From Sipunculus nudus (taxonomy: Eukaryota > Annelida > Sipuncula > Golfingiida > Sipunculidae): a stretch of 64,000 nucleotides of DNA. The DNA lies in the NCBI GenBank assembly GCA_026874595.1, contig JAPPUL010000079.1, positions 735,001 to 799,000 on the forward strand, written 5' to 3'. Position 1 is the stretch's first letter. The number at the start of each line of letters is the position of its first letter. Position numbers and translations under genes: made by a program. Below the pieces are notes generated by a model. The model did no database searches, had not been told where the DNA came from, and saw only the letters and a program-made list of their open reading frames with translations. Below, one piece after another: positions 37,364-46,261 of the stretch.

Positions 37364-38632
37364 TTGAGTGACAATAACTCTTTATTCTATTATGACACTT
37401 TTAAGAAGTACCTACAGGAAATGTATAATACAAATAGCGTAACAACTGAGCTTACAAAACGATTTACTGAGTTCGTTGAGCAACATTCTTATGCTATCTT
37501 AGAGGGACTGCTTTTAACTCGTTTAGAAAAAAATGCCTCAGGTAAGCTTGGATCAAGAAGTCAACTTATATCTTTCCTTACCAATACCAAGATTATTAGA
37601 AAAACTTTAATCCCCACTTTTCTATTGACTGATACTAAAATCGCCTTACGAGCTTTGTTTGGTAACATAATTTATGATGCCCCTACTATGAATGAAGTCT
37701 CTATAAAGACAAATACCATATTTAGAATGAATGTACACTTTGAGAAATTTAAAGAAGAATCTATAGATTATATGTTCTATTTCAAGCTAGACGATGACAC
37801 CATTACCTCTTTCTATATTGATGCCTACACCCACTATACAGTCGGGCAACTTGCTGATATATATTATAGGCCAAGTGTTAATAGGCAAATTAATCTAGAT
37901 AACCTGCCTATTTGTTCTTCTGACAACTTTAAACCTGATAACATCTTAGACCCTATCGCATTCAGAAATAGAGACAGACTAATTCATAGACTTATTAATA
38001 GCATCCTAGAAGGTAAACGATTGCTCTCAGAGGAGAATATCCTTGTTTGTTATAAATCTAAAATTGTTCACAATATCCTAAAACATTCTCCCAAATACCA
38101 AAATATTATTAATTATTCGCCTATTAAAAAGGAGGCGGAACCTAAATCACCTAGTGAACTTCGCGATGATGAGATTAAAGCTAATATTATAAGACTTCTT
38201 AAAGGCTCTATAAAACAATCTCAGTACAATGTCTTCTTTACTAAAGACGATTATATTAGCTTTATTCACTCCAAGTATGAATCACTGCCTAAAGGACATA
38301 TTCAAAAGCTTTTTGATGATACAACAAATCCAAGACCTCCCGTTGGCGTTACAAGATTTACCGTTAATAATCCTATTGACGGGCAAACCACTTATTTTAT
38401 TGCTTTGGAGAAAGTTGCCTCCATATTTGAATACTCAAATATCAAAAATAAACAATCTAAACAAGAAATCTCAGCTTTGCCAAAATCAGAACGAGATTTC
38501 CTTGCTTTTCTTAGCAAGCTTTTTAAAGATTTTGACCTTTTAGGATACTCTGATTCTGATAAGGCTCGGAAATTAATGTGTTCTACTAAGACCATAATTA
38601 ATATGGAACGGGTTATTAGTTTGATTTATTAG
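37364..38632 (+). CDS. hypothetical cytoplasmic protein, 422 residues
   Basis: A hydrophilic protein with no signal peptide or TM segment. The N-terminal half mixes alpha and beta. Residues about 255-330 form a lysine-rich helical region after a KKEAEPKSPSELRDDE linker, and the C-terminus again looks helical. I recognise no family. The start is TTG 37364, with TGGAG eight bases upstream and a TATAAT-type promoter at 37226-37253. It overlaps the convergent aminotransferase-like gene by four bases. Confidence 0.7.
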   Translation: MSDNNSLFYYDTFKKYLQEMYNTNSVTTELTKRFTEFVEQHSYAILEGLLLTRLEKNASGKLGSRSQLISFLTNTKIIRKTLIPTFLLTDTKIALRALFGNIIYDAPTMNEVSIKTNTIFRMNVHFEKFKEESIDYMFYFKLDDDTITSFYIDAYTHYTVGQLADIYYRPSVNRQINLDNLPICSSDNFKPDNILDPIAFRNRDRLIHRLINSILEGKRLLSEENILVCYKSKIVHNILKHSPKYQNIINYSPIKKEAEPKSPSELRDDEIKANIIRLLKGSIKQSQYNVFFTKDDYISFIHSKYESLPKGHIQKLFDDTTNPRPPVGVTRFTVNNPIDGQTTYFIALEKVASIFEYSNIKNKQSKQEISALPKSERDFLAFLSKLFKDFDLLGYSDSDKARKLMCSTKTIINMERVISLIY

Positions 38633-39750
38633 AACTTTACTACCTTTTTTAGTACTTTTGAAAAGCGTTTTATGTCATGTTCATTGTGTTGGCTTGATAA
38701 ATATTGTTTTGCATTAAAACCTGCATTTAATAGGATTTTCTCTTCGTATACATCTTTATATATCTTTATATTTAAAAGCTCATCACAAATAATGCTATCT
38801 TTTGGTACTATTTGAAACATCGTTACACTATCGTTTATTATTATATCACTGCCTTTTAGCTGCTCTTTTAAGAGACTAAGTAACTTTGACATGCCCTCAT
38901 AGGGTCTTTCTCGTCGCAAATATTTTAATGTCTCAAGCCCTGATACGTAATATAAAACATAAGATAAAGATGCATCCGAAACATATAATTCCTCTAAAGC
39001 TCCATTTAAAAAACATATCCCTCTAAGCGGAAAGCCTCCTCCTATAACGTTGCCAAGTAAAACATAATCAGGAATAATAGGAAATGCAAAGCTGTAGGAA
39101 ACACGAAAAGCACTCTCCTCTTCATCAAAGATTAACTTTAAACCCTCCCTTTTACATAATAGCTCAAGTTCTTTCCAAAAGCCTTTGCTATATTCACTAA
39201 AATCATACCTTAACGGTTCAAGGCATAATGCCTCCAAACAGTTATTAACTAACCCCTTCTTTATCTCATAAAGTATATCTTCTTCTGCTAAGCAGGAGTC
39301 TAAAACTAAAGTCATATCCGAGAAAAAACTATTATTCATAAGTTCAGCGTATTTTCGCCCAACGAACAATATCTTCTTTCTATCCCCTTTTCTATCCCCT
39401 TTTCTATCCCCTTTTCTATCCCCTTTTCCTAAACACAGATTATATAGTTTATGCCAAAATTCAAGCCGTGAATGTGAGAAATCTACCCCTCTAAAGCCAC
39501 TATAACTCTCAAGGATTAAAGACTCAAGCCGCCTTTGCAGATGCTCTACTTGCGTTTTTACATATCCTTTGTTTATTTGATTTTTTATATAACGAGTAAC
39601 CTTCGGGTTTGTATGACCAAGGATTAAAGAACCATTATTTAGTCCAAAATCAATATACTTTTGCCCTTTAAAATCATATAAATATGCACCACGAGCCCGT
39701 CTTACGTTAAGTTTTGGAATGTCTTTTTTTTGTAGCTTGTCCTTATTCAT
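38629..39750 (-). CDS. class III aminotransferase / GSA-aminomutase homologue lacking the PLP lysine
   Basis: A 373-residue protein with the fold markers of glutamate-1-semialdehyde aminomutase-like enzymes: ARGAYLYDFKGQKYIDFGLN, GHTNPKV, LIFDEEESAFRV with conserved Asp209, and PDYVLLGNVIGGGFPL. The Schiff-base lysine, normally in GKxIGGG, is Asn234 (codon AAC). The NSGTEA cofactor loop is replaced by FSHSRLEFW. The usual YHG segment is gone too, and a 12-base repeat nearby (39381-39428) encodes four GDRK units at residues 110-125. It is about 50 residues shorter than the family. A non-catalytic role is most likely. Confidence 0.75.
   Translation of the reverse strand: MNKDKLQKKDIPKLNVRRARGAYLYDFKGQKYIDFGLNNGSLILGHTNPKVTRYIKNQINKGYVKTQVEHLQRRLESLILESYSGFRGVDFSHSRLEFWHKLYNLCLGKGDRKGDRKGDRKGDRKKILFVGRKYAELMNNSFFSDMTLVLDSCLAEEDILYEIKKGLVNNCLEALCLEPLRYDFSEYSKGFWKELELLCKREGLKLIFDEEESAFRVSYSFAFPIIPDYVLLGNVIGGGFPLRGICFLNGALEELYVSDASLSYVLYYVSGLETLKYLRRERPYEGMSKLLSLLKEQLKGSDIIINDSVTMFQIVPKDSIICDELLNIKIYKDVYEEKILLNAGFNAKQYLSSQHNEHDIKRFSKVLKKVVKF
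39381..39428 (-). repeat. 12-bp in-frame tandem repeat, four copies
   Basis: The unit tatccccttttc (plus strand) repeats four times and encodes four GDRK tetrapeptides inside the aminotransferase homologue. Copy-number changes would keep the frame. Confidence 0.95.
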
Positions 39751-39764
39751 TTGTCCTTATTCAT
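39737..39764 (-). repeat. 14-bp tandem duplication over the start of the aminotransferase homologue
   Basis: On the gene strand ATGAATAAGGACAA occurs twice in tandem. The second ATG (39750) opens the gene. The first copy forms a five-codon mini-frame whose TGA overlaps that ATG, and it supplies the AAGGA ribosome site. The duplication therefore created a coupled start. Confidence 0.85.
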
Positions 39765-39830
39765 ATCACAGCTTGTCCCTTCTTAGCTTTTCCTTAATCA
39801 TCACTATCCCTACCCTGCAAACAAAATATC

Positions 39831-39879
39831 TTATTAAGGCATGAGCTTTTTATAATTTAAGCTTTGCATGCCTTAATAA
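39831..39879 (-). terminator. stem-loop, probable terminator of the flaB operon
   Basis: A perfect 13-base stem, TTATTAAGGCATG (39831-39843) with CATGCCTTAATAA (39867-39879), encloses a 23-base loop. It starts 56 bases downstream of the last flaB-operon gene. The T-rich flank on the minus side (gatattttg) is moderate, so termination may be partial. Confidence 0.6.
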
Positions 39880-39934
39880 TTCTTTTTCAACAAATACATT
39901 TTAAACTTTCTCTACTATAAATGTTTTTTTTATA

Positions 39935-40573
39935 CTAAGTTATAAGCTCTATTATTCTATTTGTTGAAAGATTTCCATGCACTCCTCCTTCAACAGGCTT
40001 TTCATTAGAAAGCTCTTTTGCTGCAAGCTTTATATCATCTACATTGCCTACAACCGCCTTAAGCTCCTCATCTGCGACTGCCTTAAGCTCTTCCTTTAGA
40101 AAAGCAACGTCTTCCATACCCTTTACTATTGCCTCATCTCCATCACGACCGCTTCCAAGAAAGCTTCTTATGTCCCAATTTGCAAGACGTATTCTTACAG
40201 TTGTTAGCATCGGAAACTTATCCAAAATCTCCGTTATTCCCGTCTTCAAAAGGTTAATCTCTGAGACCGTATCTTTTGTTGGCACGTCATGTAGCCTTTC
40301 TTCTTTTAGCTTGTCAAGTATAACTTGCAACTTCTCAAGATAGGTGTCTGCCATATTGAGTTTTGCTATATTACTTGTACTATCGTTTAACATATTTCTT
40401 GAACGAATACGCGATATGTACAATGATGCTTGACTTACCTTCTCCTGTGCATTCTTTACTGCGTAGTAGCCTTCCTGTTTTGATGAAGCTTTATCAGATA
40501 ATGTTTTACCTACATTCTTATCCGTTAACCCTTCAACATAAAGCCTTTCCCTTCCGAAACTATAAATTTCCAT
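39935..40573 (-). CDS. hypothetical helical protein encoded directly after flaB
   Basis: A 212-residue soluble protein, largely helical, with no signal peptide. The start has an ideal AGGAGG six bases before the ATG. It lies 60 bases downstream of flaB on the same strand, and a strong stem-loop follows, so the two probably form one transcript. Residues about 30-135 suggest long amphipathic helices, and a short internal repeat reads EELKAVADEELKAVVG. I recognise no family. Possible roles are flagellin chaperone, minor filament protein or regulator of flagellin, all inferred from position. Confidence 0.65.
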   Translation of the reverse strand: MEIYSFGRERLYVEGLTDKNVGKTLSDKASSKQEGYYAVKNAQEKVSQASLYISRIRSRNMLNDSTSNIAKLNMADTYLEKLQVILDKLKEERLHDVPTKDTVSEINLLKTGITEILDKFPMLTTVRIRLANWDIRSFLGSGRDGDEAIVKGMEDVAFLKEELKAVADEELKAVVGNVDDIKLAAKELSNEKPVEGGVHGNLSTNRIIELIT

Positions 40574-40633
40574 ATAAACCTCCTGGTCTAAGACTACCTT
40601 AGGCTTAATCTTATAATGTTAAAGCTATGCCCT

Positions 40634-41494
40634 TTATGACAAAAGCTGTAACACTAACCGTGATTTAACATTAGCCTGGGCAAGCATTGCTGTTGCCGCT
40701 TGGACTAATACTTGATCACGAGCAAGCTTTATTGACTCTTCTGCCATGTCAGTATCACGTATACGAGCCTCTGCACTTTGCAAATTCTCATACCCCGCTA
40801 AAAGTCCCTCAACTGCAAACTCAAGCCTTGTTTGATAAGCTCCAAGGTCTGCCCTTTGTTTAGATATTTTTAACAAAGCCGCATCCAAATCGCCTATCGC
40901 TCTGTTTGCCATGGACGGGGTACTAAGACTCATTATGTCGCCTGTTACAATATCTCTCATACCAAGCGCTCCTGCCGTCATAGTCCCTATATACGCTTGC
41001 TCTCGCTGATCCATATTTGCTCCTATATGAAACCACATACTAGCTGGAACCACGTTAGTTGCTGTTCCCACTGCAAAGCGACCCGTTAACAAGTTCAGTT
41101 CGTTAAACTGCGCGTGTGATGCTATCCTATCTACCTCATCTACCAACTGGGATACTTCTACTTGGATTTGTAGCCTATCTTCGCTTGAATATATTCCGTT
41201 TGATGCTTGTATTGCAAGCTCTCGTATCCTTTGTATTACATCTTGTGATGTTTGAAGATATCCTTCTGTCGTTTGAATGAATGATATGCCATCTTCTGCG
41301 TTCATAGCTGCTCGTCTTAAGCCTCTTATTTGTGAACGCATCTTCTCAGATACCGCAAGACCTGATGCATCGTCTCCTGCTTTGTTTATCCTAAGACCTG
41401 ATGATAACTTCTCAGAACTCTTATCCAGTGAAATATTATTCATCTTAGAGTGTCTGTAAGCAAAAATGGCACTTATGTTGTGATTTATTATCAT
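40634..41494 (-). CDS. flaB: flagellin core protein FlaB
   Basis: A 286-residue periplasmic-flagellum core flagellin. The N-terminal D0/D1 region [34 protein letters not shown] and [20 protein letters not shown], and the [19 protein letters not shown] segment, are typical of spirochaete FlaB. The C-terminus has [16 protein letters not shown] and [11 protein letters not shown]. Length equals that of known FlaB proteins, with almost no variable domain. AAGGAGG precedes the ATG. A weak sigma-28-like motif lies at 41628-41655, and a candidate anti-sigma factor gene is at 30251. Confidence 0.97.
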   Translation of the reverse strand: MIINHNISAIFAYRHSKMNNISLDKSSEKLSSGLRINKAGDDASGLAVSEKMRSQIRGLRRAAMNAEDGISFIQTTEGYLQTSQDVIQRIRELAIQASNGIYSSEDRLQIQVEVSQLVDEVDRIASHAQFNELNLLTGRFAVGTATNVVPASMWFHIGANMDQREQAYIGTMTAGALGMRDIVTGDIMSLSTPSMANRAIGDLDAALLKISKQRADLGAYQTRLEFAVEGLLAGYENLQSAEARIRDTDMAEESIKLARDQVLVQAATAMLAQANVKSRLVLQLLS

Positions 41495-41627
41495 ATTTTC
41501 CTCCTTGAAAATGATAACTTGTTATTTTTAGCACGCCATAGCGTAAACCGTGCAAGCCATTCCCTTTCAAAAAGGTCTAATCCTTTAGCTTATCAAAAGA
41601 AAATTCCTTTACCTACACGTAGCTCTA

Positions 41628-41655
41628 TGCTCGGTCTTTACTGTATCAACCTTTA
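41628..41655 (-). promoter_or_regulatory. weak sigma-28-like promoter upstream of flaB
   Basis: On the minus strand TAAAGGTT (starting at 41655) and ACCGAGCA (41635-41628) are separated by 12 bases, against consensus TAAAGTTT, 11 bases and GCCGATAA. The -10 matches five of eight positions. It lies about 134 bases before the start codon. Confidence 0.3.
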
Positions 41656-41897
41656 ACTTTGTAAGCCCTTTTTATTACTTAATTTAAAATAGTACCTAAT
41701 ATAAGGCTAATACTATCTCCCCCTCTATAACGACATTATTCTTTTTTCCTTAAACATTTTTATTTTATTTCCTTAACCTTTGTCTTTTCTTAATAATTTC
41801 TATATCTTTTTATACGTCCTGCTTTGTTCGTGTTGTCTTTGCTAATTTTATTTCCGTAATTAATTTACAAGGGCTTCCTTATTCATCAAGCCTTACA
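41656..41897. other. AT-rich divergent spacer between flaB and the HEAT lipoprotein gene
   Basis: Mostly T-rich sequence with no frame having a ribosome site, no repeat and no RNA gene recognised. The ends of the full spacer hold the flaB upstream motif and the promoter plus hairpin leader of the next gene. Confidence 0.5.
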
Positions 41898-41926
41898 TTG
41901 ACTCAACCTTTTAGAGTCATTATATT
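41898..41926 (+). promoter_or_regulatory. promoter of the HEAT-lipoprotein/Opp operon
   Basis: TTGACT (41898-41903), a 17-base spacer and TATATT (41921-41926). Transcription would begin near 41933, giving a leader of about 93 bases to ATG 42026 that contains the 41951-42006 hairpin. Confidence 0.6.
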
Positions 41927-41950
41927 TTGTAACTGATGTATTTTTTTGAA

Positions 41951-42006
41951 AGCCCACCCTGTCAAAATAGGGATTAAAATGCTTTGACACACGGCAAAAG
42001 TGGGCT
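41951..42006 (+). promoter_or_regulatory. two-stem hairpin in the leader of the HEAT-lipoprotein/Opp operon, possible attenuator
   Basis: Outer stem AGCCCAC (41951-41957) pairs with GTGGGCT (42000-42006). Inner stem TGTCAAA (41960-41966) pairs with TTTGACA (41983-41989). The outer stem is followed by a T-rich run (ctttattactttatttt), as in an intrinsic terminator, and lies just before the start codon. Confidence 0.5.
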
Positions 42007-42025
42007 CTTTATTACTTTATTTTAT

Positions 42026-43537
42026 ATGTCTTTTAAGTATTTCCCGATTTACACTATCACCCTTATATCTGCAAGTGCTCTCGTTCTAGCTTATTGTCAA
42101 AACAATAACTACAATGAAAAAGACACTTATCCTAAATCATCAACTAAACGCATTAGAGAAAAATTAAAGCCGCATATTAACACTCAAGAGCGCATTGAAG
42201 CTATACGTACCATCGGTAGTAAAAGAATTGTTTCCCTTAAAAGCGATATTATCAAAATCTTAACACAACAAAATCCTTATTCCCCTGAACTAAAAGAACT
42301 TAAATATGTTGCCGCCTCCTCCCTTGCTAAACTACTTGAAGATAAAAAGATTATAGCTCATTTTAAACAGTTTATCGCATACAATAACGATACCATGAAT
42401 CTTGTCGCTCTACAGCTAATTCAAAACCTTGTCATAAAGTATAATAGAAATATCACCAGAAATGCCCCCGGAGAACCACTGATAGCTAAAAACGACATTA
42501 ACTATATCGCAGAAAACACAACGAGAATAATTCAAAACCAAATTACAAAATCTAAGCCTGATACCCTCATTTTAGCAAAAGCTGCTACCGTTATTGCTAA
42601 CTTAAACTATTCTAACGCTTACTTTACTCTCCTTACTCTAATTACCAAAAAAAATATCCTTCTTGAGGAGATTATTATTGCCCTTTGTATCATAAAACCA
42701 AAAAACCAAGATCAACAGCTTAAACAACTTCTTGCTTCTTTGAAAAATTATGATGGCCCTTATAAACGATATGTTAGAAAAGCCCTTGTTAAGGCCACTT
42801 TCGTTCTCAAAAACAAAAATAACTACTTTATTCACAAAGATTTAATCGAGATGCTTGCTGAGCTCGGTAGCAACGTCTTTAAAACTTCAGCTGATGCCGA
42901 GAACTACTTTAAATTATTTAACCCTTCAAACGATCAGAACCTGGAGATTGCTTTCGGGGACCCTTATACTAAAGACCCTAAGAAAATTATTATGATTATT
43001 AATAATCGTATCCCTTTGCTTAAAACTGCTCTTGAAAGCAATAATAAACAAATTCTATTTAAAACTTTAAAAATTATTGACTACATTAAAGCTAATAAAT
43101 TGTGTTCTGATATAAGGCATACATACAAAACCTCTTCTGATAAAGATATTAAGAACCTCGCTTTACATACCCTTGCTAATGTCAATTGTCAAAATATTAC
43201 CACATTCCTTCAAAAAGAAGATACTCTTAAAAATATAGGCTCCCCTTTCTTTATTCATCTTACCAAAAATAAAAGACTTACTCCCAAATTTATAAAACTA
43301 TATCCTATACTATTCTCTCAGCCTAAGCTTATCCCTTTGGATTTGACACAAAATATTGAAAGTAATAAAAAAAATCTTGAAAAATTACTATTTCACAAAA
43401 ATAAAACTGTAAGATTATATGCTTTATACTCTGTATATATAAGTAAGTACAAGCATAAAAAACAATTGCTTCTTAATGTATACAAACTTGAGACTGATAA
43501 GGATATTAAACTTATTCTAGACGAAATGATTAAATAA
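42026..43537 (+). CDS. HEAT-repeat-like lipoprotein in a peptide-transport operon
   Basis: A 503-residue protein. ATG 42026 gives MSFKYFPIYTITLISASALV followed by LAYC, a signal peptide with an acceptable spirochaete lipobox (Cys near residue 24). The longer frame from TTG 41984 begins inside the leader hairpin and is rejected. The mature part is a run of paired helices about 30-40 residues apart, typical of HEAT/ARM solenoids (for example YVAASSLAKLLEDKK, NLALHTLANVN and VRLYALYSVYI). It ends one base before the OppA-type gene, so the solenoid may act with that transporter. Confidence 0.7.
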   Translation: MSFKYFPIYTITLISASALVLAYCQNNNYNEKDTYPKSSTKRIREKLKPHINTQERIEAIRTIGSKRIVSLKSDIIKILTQQNPYSPELKELKYVAASSLAKLLEDKKIIAHFKQFIAYNNDTMNLVALQLIQNLVIKYNRNITRNAPGEPLIAKNDINYIAENTTRIIQNQITKSKPDTLILAKAATVIANLNYSNAYFTLLTLITKKNILLEEIIIALCIIKPKNQDQQLKQLLASLKNYDGPYKRYVRKALVKATFVLKNKNNYFIHKDLIEMLAELGSNVFKTSADAENYFKLFNPSNDQNLEIAFGDPYTKDPKKIIMIINNRIPLLKTALESNNKQILFKTLKIIDYIKANKLCSDIRHTYKTSSDKDIKNLALHTLANVNCQNITTFLQKEDTLKNIGSPFFIHLTKNKRLTPKFIKLYPILFSQPKLIPLDLTQNIESNKKNLEKLLFHKNKTVRLYALYSVYISKYKHKKQLLLNVYKLETDKDIKLILDEMIK

Positions 43538-43538
43538 G

Positions 43539-45278
43539 ATGTACGCTAAAAAACTACATAACAACAAATATAAATATTCTAAATTATTACTTATATCCAT
43601 TATTGCATTTGCTTTCGCTTTTTCATTTTACCAATTCATTCTAAATACTACTAAACCAAGCCCTCTTAAAGCACACAACAAGAACTTTGCTCGTATCTTA
43701 ATTCAACAGGAGCCTGATAGCTTAAATCCTCTCTTTACTTCTATGTCTGCTGCCGTTGAAATTCAAAGGGCTATATATAAACCCATGGTTGAAATAGATA
43801 TGTTTGGTAAACCTATTCCCATACTTGTAAAATACATACCCTCCGCTTTAAATAATACTGTAACTAAACTACCAAACGGTAAGTTAAAGGTTGTTTGGGA
43901 ATTTAAAGACAACCTCTTTTGGGACGATGGGAAAAGACTTTCAGTTTCCGATGTTATTTTTGCTTGGAAGGTTATTATGGATAATAGGGTTTGGGTACGT
44001 AGCAGGAATTTGGAAAAAAGAATTTCATCCATGCAACAAGACTCAAACAATAAAAACAAACTAATAGTAATTTGGAATGAGCCTTATGCTTATTATTATA
44101 AAGGACATTTTATCCTACCTAAACATATTCTTGAAGATGAATACAAAAAACAACCTGAGAAGCTGCATCTTAGCCAATACAATCGGAAACCTACAAGTAA
44201 TGGCCCTTATAAACTCTCTGAATGGGTACTTGGCAATTACATCTTGTTAAGGCCAAACAAATACTATAATCTTAACTATGCTAATAACCAAAAGCATTCT
44301 AATAAAGGCACTTTAGATGGGATATTGTATCAATTTGTAGGTGATACTAATTCTATGATATTATGGATTTTATCCGGGCATGCTGATGCTATTTCTCCCA
44401 TTGGCATCTCTTTTGATCAGGCTTTGAATTTAATTAATTCCAAACACGAGGAGCTTAATATTCATATAAAAGATGGAATCGTTTGGGAGCACATAGACTT
44501 TAATCTGGACCATCATATTCTAAACGATATAAGAATACGACAGGCTCTAATGCATGGAATTAACAGAAAACATGTTTCTAAGTTCATATTCAACAAAAAA
44601 CTAAAAGTCTCAGATAGTTGGCTTCCTCCTCTGCACCCCGGATACTCTAATGAAATAACTAAATACGATTACTCAAAAACCAAAGCTAAAGCCCTGCTTG
44701 CTGAGGCTGGATTCAAATATGTTGATAAAGATGGGATACTTAAAAACAAAGACGGTATCAAACTTAAAATAGACCTTATAACAACAGCCGGTAATAAATT
44801 ACGTAACCGCATTCAAATAGCCATAAAAAACAATTTAAAGGAAATTGGAGTACAAATTAATATAAACAAAAATCAAAACGCTCTAACCTTATTTGGCCAA
44901 ACACTCCCAAAACGTAAGTTTGAACTTGCAATGTATGCATGGATATTTTCCCCGCTTTCCGACGGTGAGCAGATGTGGACTTATGATTCAATACCAAATG
45001 AAAAGAACAACTATATTGGAGATAATATTCCAGGTTACAAAAACAAACAAATAGATACTATACATAAAACTATTCCCATAACCCTTGATCCAAACAAAAG
45101 AAAAGAACTCTTTGCAGCTCAACAAGCTATTTGGACGAAAGAACTTCCTGCAATACCGCTATATTTTAGGGCTGAGGTGTCTTTGACCAGAAAAGGATTT
45201 ATTAATTGGCAGCCAACAGGGACTGATACCCCAATAACATGGAATGTAGAAACATGGAGAATAATTCGTAATAACTAA
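43539..45278 (+). CDS. oligopeptide ABC transporter substrate-binding protein (SBP_bac_5 family), second copy
   Basis: A 579-residue exported binding protein with an N-terminal hydrophobic anchor (about 17-36) lacking a lipobox. ILIQQEPDSLNPLFTSMSA, VVWEFKDNLFWDDGKRLSVSDVIFAW and RKPTSNGPYKLSEW are family signatures, and NDIRIRQALMHGINRKHVSKF is the lobe-II helix. Residues near 470-520 (PLSDGEQMWTYDS, IPGYKNKQID) are also typical. The ATG lies one base after the upstream stop. An OppB-type gene follows five bases later. Confidence 0.92.
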   Translation: MYAKKLHNNKYKYSKLLLISIIAFAFAFSFYQFILNTTKPSPLKAHNKNFARILIQQEPDSLNPLFTSMSAAVEIQRAIYKPMVEIDMFGKPIPILVKYIPSALNNTVTKLPNGKLKVVWEFKDNLFWDDGKRLSVSDVIFAWKVIMDNRVWVRSRNLEKRISSMQQDSNNKNKLIVIWNEPYAYYYKGHFILPKHILEDEYKKQPEKLHLSQYNRKPTSNGPYKLSEWVLGNYILLRPNKYYNLNYANNQKHSNKGTLDGILYQFVGDTNSMILWILSGHADAISPIGISFDQALNLINSKHEELNIHIKDGIVWEHIDFNLDHHILNDIRIRQALMHGINRKHVSKFIFNKKLKVSDSWLPPLHPGYSNEITKYDYSKTKAKALLAEAGFKYVDKDGILKNKDGIKLKIDLITTAGNKLRNRIQIAIKNNLKEIGVQININKNQNALTLFGQTLPKRKFELAMYAWIFSPLSDGEQMWTYDSIPNEKNNYIGDNIPGYKNKQIDTIHKTIPITLDPNKRKELFAAQQAIWTKELPAIPLYFRAEVSLTRKGFINWQPTGTDTPITWNVETWRIIRNN

Positions 45279-45283
45279 AAGAT

Positions 45284-46249
45284 ATGAGTTTTCTAATAAG
45301 GCGTTTATTGCAATCGTTTATAGTACTGTTTTTTACTTCCTACATAGTGTTTATGTTAATAGCTCTTATGCCGGGTAATGAAATTACCAAACTGAAAATG
45401 GAAAATCCTAACCTCAAAAAAGAAGATATAGAAATACTAATAAAACAGCGAGGACTTGACAAACCAGATTATATACGATATTTCTATTGGCTTAGTGGCC
45501 TTGCTTATGGTGAACTCGGATACTCAACTACATACAATATAGACACTCAAAGAATAATAAAACCAAGAATCATAACCACCTTAATGATAACTCTTCCTGC
45601 TTTTATCTTAAGCATTATAACTGCATTAGCATTAGGCCTTATATCCGCTCTTAAAAATAATACCAGGTTGGACTACAGTATAAGTGCTATAACATTTATA
45701 GCCTTGTCAGTACCAACATTCTTACTCGGGCTTATCGCTATATACTTTTTCGCATTAAAACTAAAATGGCTGCCTCCCGGAGGTTTTGGTGCCACTTCTA
45801 CCTATGACCCTTCATTATGGAACACATTAAAGCATCTTATTATGCCTGTTCTTATTTTAAGCTATTATGATATCGGACGCTGGACTCGATATGTTCGTGG
45901 CTCCTTTATTGAAGTTCTTAAAGAGGATTATATCAAAGTTGCTAAGGCTAAAGGTATAGCTTCACATAAGGTTATATTTAAACATGCTCTTAAAAATATT
46001 TCACTGCCCTTTATTAGTCTTATAAGTTTATCTATTCCTGCTTTGTTTAGTGGCATTGTCGTTACTGAAACTATTTTTGGCATACACGGCATGGGCCTTT
46101 TACTTTATAAATCCATTATCGATAAAGACTCTAATGTCGTTATGGCTGCTTTTTTATTCATTACTCTTTTAACTTTGATTTTTAACGCTTTGGCCGACTT
46201 CCTTTATACCATTGCAGACCCAAGAATTAACAAAACTAAACCTTCATAA
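45284..46249 (+). CDS. oligopeptide ABC transporter permease (OppB/DppB type), second copy
   Basis: A 321-residue permease with six TM segments. MSFLIRRLLQSFIVLFFTSY, the EAA loop DYIKVAKAKGIASHKVIFKHALKN (a classic OppB form) and ETIFGIHGMGLLLYKSI identify it. No OppC or ATPase gene follows; the next gene is on the other strand. The transporter must therefore borrow an OppC-type subunit, perhaps one of the two at 19925-21826 and 25178-26086, or use a distant gene. Confidence 0.92.
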   Translation: MSFLIRRLLQSFIVLFFTSYIVFMLIALMPGNEITKLKMENPNLKKEDIEILIKQRGLDKPDYIRYFYWLSGLAYGELGYSTTYNIDTQRIIKPRIITTLMITLPAFILSIITALALGLISALKNNTRLDYSISAITFIALSVPTFLLGLIAIYFFALKLKWLPPGGFGATSTYDPSLWNTLKHLIMPVLILSYYDIGRWTRYVRGSFIEVLKEDYIKVAKAKGIASHKVIFKHALKNISLPFISLISLSIPALFSGIVVTETIFGIHGMGLLLYKSIIDKDSNVVMAAFLFITLLTLIFNALADFLYTIADPRINKTKPS

Positions 46250-46261
46250 AACTATTACAAT

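Noticed and set aside
41984-42025. TTG 41984 as start of the HEAT lipoprotein
   Set aside because: It lies inside the leader hairpin, and the resulting N-terminus spoils the signal peptide; ATG 42026 gives a normal lipoprotein signal.
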